From NCBI GenBank assembly GCA_964393975.1, contig CAYMVO010000018.1, forward strand, positions 1-19,013: 19,013 nt of DNA. The letters run 5' to 3'. The first letter of the stretch is position 1; each line of letters starts with the position of its first letter. Under the pieces are notes generated by a model, which did no database searches, had not been told where the DNA came from, and saw only the letters and a program-made list of their open reading frames with translations. Source of the stretch: CALVNN01 sp964393975 (GTDB lineage: Bacteria; Bacillota; Clostridia; Christensenellales; UBA1242). Shown one piece after another: positions 1 to 5,834 of this stretch. Position numbers and translations under genes: made by a program.

Positions 1-81
1 CAATAAACATTGGAGTTCTAAATCATTATTCTGCTAGTTTCAAAAGCGCTAGCCCATTGCTTGAGATTTTTTTTTGTAAAC

Positions 82-939
82 TTAGTTTTGTACCCACTTT
101 GCGTATAGCGTAAAACTATCACTCACAGTTTCAGTAAACGTATACTTTTTCCCATTTGAGCAATCTTTATCTAAGTACCAGCCATCAAATGTATAACCAG
201 TTCTTGTAGGATTGCTAGGCTGTGTTAATTTCTGATTTTCCCCATAAATGGTTGATGCGATAGTTGTAGATGCGCCTTCTGCGTTTTCATCGTATTCTAC
301 TATAAAACTCGTTGGAGCAGTAGTATCAAAAGTTTTATCAAAATATTCTTTTATATTTGTCACATTTGATGTAGCCGTTTCGGGTAAGTTTGCTGATTGT
401 ATAGCTTCTACTACCACATTTAGTTTTAAATTTGATGGTAAATTTGTCGGATCAAAATATGAACCTCTTATTCCATTAAATTTAACATTTTTTGCTAATG
501 AATATTTGGTGGTGTCTGTTATGTTTAATAATTTACCGTTACTATCTACCAAGTAGTAATAATCATAATATTTTTCCCATTTGTAGCCGTCTTCAGTATA
601 TGGGGTGAAAGAGTTGTAATTTAATGCTAAAAGATAATCTATCTCAGTATTAGAGAGAGTGGTGTTTGTAGAGAAAAAGTTTAGTTTTCCGCGGACATAA
701 CAAGCTAAAGATGTATCTGCTTTTGAAAATTCTACATTTTCAATTATTTGGTCTTCAACTTGCACACCACTCAAATCTTCTAACCCTGTTAGATTAAGTG
801 TTACTTGAGCAATTTTTAGCGTTTTAGTTTCTGTATATGCAAAACCAAACCATGTAAATGTTAATGTTACCGCAAGCACTAAAAATATAGTCGCAATTAT
901 AGGTAAAATTATATGCAATTTAGCTAAACGCTTAACCAT
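82..939 (-). CDS. Membrane-anchored surface protein with InlB-type repeat (paralogue 1 of 3)
   Basis: A 285-residue protein. It has a basic N-terminus, one hydrophobic signal-anchor (about residues 9-32), a beta-rich middle domain (about 40-205) and one C-terminal Listeria-Bacteroides/InlB B-type repeat (about 215-282; hallmarks GYTFDGWY and the closing LYAKW). The middle domain resembles those of the genes at 11013 and 13838: a VRGKLNFF strand, then YKW...YYYLVDSNG, then DTTKY, then VVVEAIQSANL. This layout recalls SipW-dependent TasA/camelysin-like proteins, but that is inference. The start is the ATG at 939, because AGGAGG sits 7 nt upstream; an in-frame ATG at 966 lies upstream of that SD. 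No sortase motif follows the repeat. It is transcribed alone from a consensus promoter. Likely role: an anchored extracellular adhesin or matrix component; the exact function is unknown. Confidence 0.8.
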   Translation of the reverse strand: MVKRLAKLHIILPIIATIFLVLAVTLTFTWFGFAYTETKTLKIAQVTLNLTGLEDLSGVQVEDQIIENVEFSKADTSLACYVRGKLNFFSTNTTLSNTEIDYLLALNYNSFTPYTEDGYKWEKYYDYYYLVDSNGKLLNITDTTKYSLAKNVKFNGIRGSYFDPTNLPSNLKLNVVVEAIQSANLPETATSNVTNIKEYFDKTFDTTAPTSFIVEYDENAEGASTTIASTIYGENQKLTQPSNPTRTGYTFDGWYLDKDCSNGKKYTFTETVSDSFTLYAKWVQN

Positions 940-971
940 AAATCGACCTCCTACTAAATACTTCAATCATT

Positions 972-1000
972 ATTATACTTTTTTATTAACAAATTGTCAA
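972..1000 (-). promoter_or_regulatory. Consensus sigma-A promoter of the 82-939 gene
   Basis: Read on the minus strand: TTGACA, a 17-bp spacer, TATAAT, all exact consensus. The predicted start is near 965, giving a leader of about 25 nt that contains AGGAGG. Strong expression is expected. Confidence 0.85.
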
Positions 1001-1152
1001 ATATAAAAACAATGTTTTAGATAAAAATTGTGTAAAAATTTTAGATTTTGGTGTTAACTTATCAATATATAAGACAATACTTGATTTTTATTGCCTATAG
1101 TAAACTTTCTAAAAAATTATCAAATGTTTTCAGAGATTGTTTATTAAAATTT

Positions 1153-1191
1153 ATAAAAATAAAAAACTCGGATTACTTTTACAGAACCGAG
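1153..1191 (-). terminator. Intrinsic terminator of tRNA-Arg
   Basis: On the minus strand CTCGG...CCGAG forms a 5-bp stem, extendable past a bulge, followed at once by TTTTTT. It lies 9 nt past the tRNA CCA end, which makes a monocistronic tRNA unit. Confidence 0.75.
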
Positions 1192-1199
1192 CATATATT

Positions 1200-1275
1200 T
1201 GGTGCACCCTAAGGGGTTCGAACCCCTGACCTTTGCGTCCGTAGCGCAACGCTCTTCCAACTGAGCTAAGGGTGC
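1200..1275 (-). tRNA. tRNA-Arg (anticodon ACG)
   Basis: A 76-nt cloverleaf on the minus strand. The acceptor stem is GCACCCT/AGGGTGC with discriminator A and an encoded CCA. The D arm is GCTC/GAGC, the anticodon stem TTGCG/CGCAA with loop CTACGGA (anticodon ACG), the variable loop AGGTC, and the T arm has loop TTCGAAC. ACG implies A34-to-inosine editing by TadA to read CGU/CGC/CGA. All stems pair, with one G-U in the T stem. Confidence 0.97.
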
Positions 1276-1294
1276 ATATCAATTAAACGTATAT

Positions 1295-1323
1295 AGTATA
1301 CACTTTAATAAAAAAAATGTCAA
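1295..1323 (-). promoter_or_regulatory. Promoter of tRNA-Arg
   Basis: On the minus strand: TTGACA, 17 bp, TATACT. It sits about 20 bp before the tRNA 5' end, which fits a stable-RNA promoter with a very short leader. Confidence 0.85.
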
Positions 1324-1531
1324 GTCTTTTTTAGAATAAACACAAACTAGTATTGAAATTTTTAAAGTAGATTTTTTAGTTTTTTCTATTAAATTTTTTT
1401 AAAATTTTAAAAATACATTGTGGTTTCATTGTAAAATATTAAAACTTGTCAAAATATAATAGTAAAAATTTGTATTGAGTAGCTCTTTTTAAAAAAATTG
1501 AAAAAAAGTATAAATTTTTGCGATTTAGGTA

Positions 1532-1560
1532 TTGTATTTTTTGTAGAAAAATGCTATAAT
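1532..1560 (+). promoter_or_regulatory. Promoter of first candidate ncRNA
   Basis: TTGTAT, a 17-bp spacer, then TATAAT preceded by TGC (extended -10). The predicted start at about 1567 coincides with the first base of a 5' hairpin. No protein-coding gene begins downstream before the terminator at 1830. Confidence 0.75.
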
Positions 1561-1566
1561 ACAAAT

Positions 1567-1869
1567 GTCGGGTTGATAAGCCGACTCGCCGATTTTAGTA
1601 TACCAAAATATTGTTAGGGTTCTCCCCAGTTTTACATTTCCCTGTAATTCGGATCCTATATTAATTGAGCGTTCCTTTTTTGGTTTACTTTGGTATGTTA
1701 GTGCATCTAACATAATAACATCAATTCTGTTGTGTGAATTGATACTTTAATTTACTTAATTATAAAAATTTAATATTTGTTTTTTGCTTGAATTTTGGTA
1801 AAACTAAAATCGGTTAAATTTCTTGTGTTAAGCACTAGGTTTCATTTTTCCTAGTGCTTCCCCCTTTTT
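1567..1869 (+). ncRNA. Candidate structured ncRNA of about 300 nt (unassigned)
   Basis: The span runs from promoter to terminator and has no plausible ORF. Helices visible by eye: a 5' hairpin GTCGG/CCGAC (1567-1585); a long closing helix made of 1589-1599 with 1803-1813 (11 perfect pairs) and 1601-1609 with 1792-1800 (9 perfect pairs), separated by a small internal loop. Inside it are a hairpin TTACA/TGTAA with a TTTCCC loop (1632-1647), an 8-bp hairpin TATGTTAG/CTAACATA (1694-1714) and an 8-bp hairpin ATCAATTC/GAATTGAT (1720-1743). GGG at 1617-1619 could pair with the CCC of the first loop. I do not see the signatures of tmRNA, RNase P, SRP RNA, T-box or a known riboswitch, and no gene follows on this strand. 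Function unknown. Confidence 0.65.
1830..1869 (+). terminator. Strong intrinsic terminator of first ncRNA
   Basis: A perfect 10-bp stem AAGCACTAGG/CCTAGTGCTT with a 10-nt T-rich loop, followed by CCCCC and then TTTTT. Confidence 0.85.
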
Positions 1870-1899
1870 AGTAAGTATTTATATCTTATACATTGTAAT

Positions 1900-2135
1900 A
1901 TAGAAAGTCAGAGGAGGTGTACGCAGTGACATTTGACGGCAACTGAATGATTATTTAAACTAGAAGTGCCTGATTTATCAAATCGAATTGATTCTTTCGA
2001 TTTTAAATGTGAGTTTGCGAATATTTTACTTTTTGTATTTTTTATCCTGTAGGGGGTGTTATTATTTTAGGAAACAAATAAAGTTGCTTTTTATTTTTTG
2101 ATTTTAAGTCTCGTTTGCTAGCGAGACTTTTTGTT
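1900..2135 (+). ncRNA. Second candidate structured ncRNA, possible pseudoknot
   Basis: The 5' limit is approximate. Nested helices can be drawn: AGGA 1912-1915 with TCCT 2045-2048; CGCA 1922-1925 with TGCG 2016-2019; ACATTT 1929-1934 with AAATGT 2005-2010; and an 8-bp hairpin AAATCGAA/TTCGATTT (1980-2003). GCAACT (1939-1944) plus TTATTT just downstream can pair with AAATAA plus AGTTGC (about 2076-2087), crossing the nested set as a pseudoknot. The unit ends in a strong terminator. Its -10/-35 is not clear; read-through from the first unit is possible. A six-codon GTG ORF (1926-1946) behind AGGAGG is an alternative explanation of the conserved-looking 5' part. The raiA-motif RNA of Firmicutes is one family I would test; I cannot confirm it by eye. 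Confidence 0.5.
2106..2135 (+). terminator. Terminator of second ncRNA
   Basis: A perfect 8-bp stem AAGTCTCG/CGAGACTT with an 8-nt loop, followed by TTTGTTTT on the plus strand. Confidence 0.85.
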
Positions 2136-2140
2136 TTAAA

Positions 2141-2176
2141 AAAAATGCAAACCATTAGAACTTAATTTGCATTTTT
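2141..2176 (-). terminator. Terminator of the GT4 gene (bidirectional-capable)
   Basis: An 11-bp perfect stem AAAAATGCAAA/TTTGCATTTTT with a 14-nt loop, 45 nt past the stop codon of the minus-strand glycosyltransferase. A/T tracts on both sides let it work in both directions, so it would also stop read-through from the ncRNA unit. Confidence 0.75.
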
Positions 2177-2220
2177 ATTTAATAATTTATGTAGACTCAA
2201 AAATAATCTTAAGTCACAAA

Positions 2221-3396
2221 TTAATCATGTTTGTGTTTGTAATTATATTCCTCAATTACTTTTTTATAAGTGTCTACGAGATACAATGCACTATCACGCC
2301 AAGTCTCATACAACGTTTCTTGTGCTTTCGCACCAACTTTTCTAAGGTATTCCTTGTCTTTCACTATTTGTTGTACTTTATCTGCATAAGCATAGACATC
2401 ATCTTCTGTGGTGAATCCATTCACGCCATCTATAATGTCAGCGCCCGCATTACTATCTTTGATGCATATTGTAGGGGTTTTAAAAGCACCTGCCTCTAGT
2501 TTTACTAACCCCCAAGAATCGTATAGGGATGGGAATAAGAAAAGGTTTGCTCTAGCATTTATTAGTGGTAACTGCTCATCAGGCATAAAACCGGTGAAGA
2601 TAACTTCTTCTTCAATATCTAATTCTTTTGCTAACTTTTTTAATCCATCCATAGCCATACCAGTCCCAACTATATAAAATTTAAAATGCAAACCGCGCAT
2701 TTTTAATTCGTGTAGCATCTGCATAGAAAAATCTATTCTCTTTAACTCTTGAATACGACCAACATATAGGAATACCAATTCATCGTCTTTTAAACCAAAC
2801 ACTTCGTTTGCCTTTTGGATGAGCGGAGTAGTGTCATCTACTTTTAACAGTTTCGTGCCGAAATGTGCGCGGTCAAATCTTCTCGTTACGCCAAAACTTT
2901 CGGCGAGTTGTTGTATTTTATCGCTAATAACAAGTACTCTATCGCACCCATTATATACTTTTCCTAGCTTTTGTACACCAAGTTCTGCGATTTTCTTATT
3001 TTTTACTATAGACTGAAATATCGGTCTAAAGTTTGTGTGAAAAGTTGCTATCACCGGAATGTTATGCTCTTTGCCGTATTTAATTGCAAATTTACCTAAT
3101 CCAAATGGGGAATGTATATGTATGATATCAGGTTTAAATTCATCTAATTGTTCAATTAATTGTTTGTCCGCTTTTGGTCTAGCATACATCATTTTGTAGA
3201 AAGGTATTTTTGCGCTCTTCACTCTTATAACTCGATATGGAAATTCATCAATATAATTTTTGTGGTGTGGAGCTACGACTATTCCATCAAAAAGGTCTAG
3301 CGAATTCATCATTAAATTATGTACACAATTTATAACACCATCGGTGTCAGGAAAGTAAACATCGTTGGTCATTACTACTCTTAATTTTCTATCCAT
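2221..3396 (-). CDS. GT4-family glycosyltransferase, possibly a diacylglycerol glycosyltransferase
   Basis: 391 residues, GT-B fold. The N-terminal acceptor domain (about 1-190) shows the HIHSPFGLG segment (93-101) and ATFHTNF. The C-terminal nucleotide-sugar domain has VGRIQELKR (212-220, with R214 and K219 as likely phosphate contacts) and PSLYDSWGLVKLEAGAF. The family E-x7-E motif is D293-x7-E301 here, so the first acid is Asp. The order and wording of motifs recall Firmicute 1,2-diacylglycerol 3-glucosyltransferases, which make glycolipid anchors at the inner membrane face from UDP-glucose and diacylglycerol. Substrate is inferred only; other GT4 acceptors are possible. GAGG lies 7 nt before the ATG. 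It is a single-gene unit with its own promoter and terminator. Confidence 0.85.
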   Translation of the reverse strand: MDRKLRVVMTNDVYFPDTDGVINCVHNLMMNSLDLFDGIVVAPHHKNYIDEFPYRVIRVKSAKIPFYKMMYARPKADKQLIEQLDEFKPDIIHIHSPFGLGKFAIKYGKEHNIPVIATFHTNFRPIFQSIVKNKKIAELGVQKLGKVYNGCDRVLVISDKIQQLAESFGVTRRFDRAHFGTKLLKVDDTTPLIQKANEVFGLKDDELVFLYVGRIQELKRIDFSMQMLHELKMRGLHFKFYIVGTGMAMDGLKKLAKELDIEEEVIFTGFMPDEQLPLINARANLFLFPSLYDSWGLVKLEAGAFKTPTICIKDSNAGADIIDGVNGFTTEDDVYAYADKVQQIVKDKEYLRKVGAKAQETLYETWRDSALYLVDTYKKVIEEYNYKHKHD

Positions 3397-3444
3397 TTAA
3401 AATCCTCAACTTTAATAACTAAGGGAAATCCCTTGCTAATAGTG

Positions 3445-3473
3445 ATTGTAACACAAAAGTATTTATTTTTCAA
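3445..3473 (-). promoter_or_regulatory. Promoter of the GT4 gene
   Basis: Minus strand: TTGAAA, 17 bp, TACAAT with TGT just before the -10. The short leader holds a near-palindrome AAGGGATTTCCCTT (about 3421-3434) between promoter and SD, which may be an operator or a small hairpin. Confidence 0.7.
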
Positions 3474-3518
3474 ATGTTTATAATAGAAAATTTAAAAAAA
3501 TTTATTAAAAAGGTCTTT

Positions 3519-3547
3519 TTGATTTGGTAATTTCATATTAGTACTAT
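3519..3547 (+). promoter_or_regulatory. Possible promoter of the SPOCS/LysM gene
   Basis: TTGATT, 17 bp, TACTAT: four of six matches in each box. It would give a leader of about 18 nt with AAGGGG as SD. I do not see a clear sporulation sigma-E or sigma-K element, which would be expected if the gene is sporulation-specific. Confidence 0.4.
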
Positions 3548-3571
3548 AGCAATTTAATAAAAGGGGTATTT

Positions 3572-5080
3572 ATGGAAGATAAGGTTGTTTTAGCAAATAA
3601 GAAAAATGTAAAAGGTTCACAAATGATTGTGGACTGTAGATTTTTAACTAATAGTGGTGATGAAATAGGTAAAGTTCTTAGTGTGTCAGCGACACCCTTT
3701 GTTAGTAATGTTGATACATATCCTTCTACTGTAAAGTATTCGGGCAAAGTGAATTTTAAGCTTATTTATTTAACTGAAGATGGTAGGATTATTAGTGTTA
3801 ATAATATGTCGGACTTTAATGAGACTATCGAAGCGGAGTTAAGTGGTGATGATGCTTTTGCGCAAGTCAATTTTAAGGTCGTTGATGTTACGACGCCTTC
3901 TGTTAAGACTAATGAGGTGAAAGTTGCTTGTGTAATGGAAACCGTTGTGTCAATTGAAACAAAAAACGCTTTTGCGGGGATTCAGCCAAATGATGGGGTT
4001 TTTTGCAAGAAAAAATTGTTTGATTGCTATGAACTTTGTAGTCACTTTAAGGAGGCGTTTGAACTAGAAGATGAAATTCGTATAGAGGATGATTTGGAGA
4101 AGGTGTTGACCTTGGATTGTGAACTATGCGTTAAAGAAGTTTTTGCTGGCAATGGGTTTATTGTTGTGAGTGGTGAGGTGTTTTATGTGGTAGCGTACAC
4201 TAGCGAAAATTGTGTGTTTAAGACATATAAACAAATTGTGAATTTTAAGCAAGAAATAGAAACGCAAGGTGCTACCACAGATAGTAAAGTCAATGCCAAT
4301 CTTAATTTGCAATATAATCTCATCAAAATGTCTGTTATTCAAGAGGACGGGTATAATACTGTTCGAGTCGTGCTTCCTATTTTGGCATCTGGTAGTGTGT
4401 ACAATAAAGTTAGTGCAGAAGTTGTAGAGGATGCGTATAGTGAGAATGAACTTTTAGAGGTTGAGACTAGTGATTTGAACACGTTAGAACAGGTTTATTC
4501 GTGTGCTTTTGAAGATTTTGTGCGGGAAGTTGTACCAGTGGGAGAAGTGCAAGGGGCAAAACTACTTGGATTTAGTGGTGCTAATGTAGTAATTTCTTCT
4601 AGTTATTTTGATGATGATCAGCTTATTATTGAGGGTGTGGTAAGCGGAACGGCAATATTTGATTTAAATTCGCAAATTAGTTCTATTATAGCAGAAGTGC
4701 CGTTTGTAGTTAGTAGTATAAAAAATGAATGTAGAGAATTAGAAAGTTTAGATGTTGCAGGTGGGTTATGTGATTTTGATTTATCATTGAAAAATGATAG
4801 CGAAATGGAACTTAGTGCGAAACTTAATTTTTTTGTGACGGGTACTAAACATAAATCGATAAAAGCAGTGTCCATGGTGACGCCTACCGTAAAACGCTCT
4901 AGGCATGATTGTTCAATTGAGATTGTGGTTACCTCTAAAGAAAGTTCTCTTTGGGAATTGGGTAAAGCACTAGGTGTTAGTGCGGAGCAACTTTTAATAC
5001 AAAATCCTAATTTGGTAGATCCTATTGCCGAAGGTGAAAAAATCATAGTCTATTATCCGAAAAATGTAAATATAGGCTAG
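3572..5080 (+). CDS. SPOCS (DUF3794) and LysM protein, SipL-like spore-coat factor
   Basis: 502 residues, acidic, no signal peptide. About three DUF3794/SPOCS-like beta domains can be seen (roughly 25-130, 165-300 and 320-440), followed by a C-terminal LysM domain (about 454-498: SLWELGKALGVSAEQLLIQN, then NP, then a closing GEKIIVYYP). Length and order match the Clostridioides difficile SipL type, in which the LysM domain binds SpoIVA and helps dock the coat basement layer around the forespore. The family match is what I see; the spore role is inferred from that family. AAGGGG lies 5 nt before the ATG. It is followed by a 16-bp inverted repeat and then a TspO-like gene, with no evident operon partner of known sporulation function. 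Confidence 0.85.
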   Translation: MEDKVVLANKKNVKGSQMIVDCRFLTNSGDEIGKVLSVSATPFVSNVDTYPSTVKYSGKVNFKLIYLTEDGRIISVNNMSDFNETIEAELSGDDAFAQVNFKVVDVTTPSVKTNEVKVACVMETVVSIETKNAFAGIQPNDGVFCKKKLFDCYELCSHFKEAFELEDEIRIEDDLEKVLTLDCELCVKEVFAGNGFIVVSGEVFYVVAYTSENCVFKTYKQIVNFKQEIETQGATTDSKVNANLNLQYNLIKMSVIQEDGYNTVRVVLPILASGSVYNKVSAEVVEDAYSENELLEVETSDLNTLEQVYSCAFEDFVREVVPVGEVQGAKLLGFSGANVVISSSYFDDDQLIIEGVVSGTAIFDLNSQISSIIAEVPFVVSSIKNECRELESLDVAGGLCDFDLSLKNDSEMELSAKLNFFVTGTKHKSIKAVSMVTPTVKRSRHDCSIEIVVTSKESSLWELGKALGVSAEQLLIQNPNLVDPIAEGEKIIVYYPKNVNIG

Positions 5081-5105
5081 TTTTAAAAGTCTATAAAAAA
5101 AGATA

Positions 5106-5145
5106 AAGCAACCCTATTTTTGTAACACTAAAAATAGGGTTGCTT
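5106..5145. repeat. Perfect 16-bp inverted repeat
   Basis: Arms 5106-5121 and 5130-5145 are perfectly complementary around an 8-nt loop, 26 nt past the SPOCS/LysM stop codon. On the plus strand no U-tract follows. On the minus strand TTATCTTTTTTT follows, so as a classical terminator it points the wrong way. It may still protect or terminate the upstream mRNA. Confidence 0.7.
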
Positions 5146-5217
5146 CAATGATTTTAAACCGAACTTTTTTAATAGAATAAATAACCTTTTTTTAGACAAA
5201 ATATTTTAGGGGCTTTT

Positions 5218-5775
5218 ATGGAAATTTTAGATAAAGAAGTTTTAATTGAAAATAAGAATGATTATGTGCAGAGTTTTAACAAGCCTATAAAAAAGAAAAA
5301 AGGGAAGACGGAGCCGAATGAACGAATTACTTATATAAAAAGTTTTGTGATTTGTATAACGTTTTCGCTTGTTTTTATGACTTTTGCTACAACAATTATT
5401 TTGTTAGCAAAAGATGTAAAAGGGGTTGTGCCAGTATTCTATCCTAGCACATTTGTGTTTGCGGTATTGTCAGTGCTTTGTTATGTGCTTGTAGCAATTG
5501 GATTACTTTTGGCTTGTAAACAAGGGATAAATAAAAAAGTGTACATTTTGTATGTTATAAATGCGGTACTGAATATAGCGCTTTTGGTTTTTTTAAGAAT
5601 ATTTGATTTTAAAATTGCTGGTTTGTTTGCGTCATTATTTGTTTTTTATTTTGCGTTTACACTTATGAACGAACTTAAAAAAGTAAATGCAAGTGCTTTT
5701 TATATGATGTTCCCTTATGTGTTATGGACTACATTTTTGCTTTTATGCGCTTACGCTTTGGTTATGTTAAACTAA
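5218..5775 (+). CDS. TspO/MBR-family-like membrane protein
   Basis: 185 residues: a lysine-rich cytoplasmic N-terminus of about 42 residues, then five hydrophobic helices (about 43-65, 80-100, 108-126, 133-150 and 160-183). Five helices, the FYPSTFVFAVLSVLCYVLVA stretch in helix 2, N-x-x-L-N in helix 3 and the closing PYVLWTTF...YALVMLN all follow the TspO/MBR pattern. TspO proteins bind porphyrins and other hydrophobic ligands and are linked to stress signalling. This copy is divergent: most of the tryptophans typical of the family are missing and the N-terminal extension is unusual. AGGGG lies 5 nt before the ATG. A terminator hairpin follows and overlaps the next gene's ribosome site. If not TspO, it is an unassigned five-helix protein. 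Confidence 0.6.
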   Translation: MEILDKEVLIENKNDYVQSFNKPIKKKKGKTEPNERITYIKSFVICITFSLVFMTFATTIILLAKDVKGVVPVFYPSTFVFAVLSVLCYVLVAIGLLLACKQGINKKVYILYVINAVLNIALLVFLRIFDFKIAGLFASLFVFYFAFTLMNELKKVNASAFYMMFPYVLWTTFLLLCAYALVMLN

Positions 5776-5787
5776 TTGAATAATTTT

Positions 5788-5834
5788 ATTCCATTATCTA
5801 CATAATAATTTTGAAGTAGATAATGGAGTTTTTT
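5788..5834 (+). terminator. Terminator hairpin that contains the next gene's SD
   Basis: TCCATTATCTAC (5790-5801) pairs perfectly over 12 bp with GTAGATAATGGA (5816-5827), extendable by a G-U and an A-U, followed by TTTTTT (5829-5834). The right arm holds the GGAG SD (5825-5828) of the protease, whose ATG begins at 5835 directly after the U-tract. The same hairpin can therefore end the upstream transcript and hide the SD in read-through RNA. Confidence 0.75.

Noticed and set aside
33..70. Terminator before the first gene
   Set aside because: AGC/GCT pairing with a bulge followed by a T-run can be drawn on the plus strand, but the stem is too short to support without the upstream gene.
248..556. 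Plus-strand ORF of 102 codons
   Set aside because: It is the shadow of the clear surface-protein gene on the other strand, with no start signal or family resemblance.
1525..1713. 62-residue ORF on the minus strand
   Set aside because: It lies antisense to the first candidate RNA and across its promoter, has no SD and no recognisable family; the perfect helices explain the sequence better.
1926..1946. GTG six-codon ORF behind AGGAGG in the second RNA
   Set aside because: SD and spacing are good, but the bases also take part in the drawn helices and a six-codon product has no supported role; kept only as an alternative.
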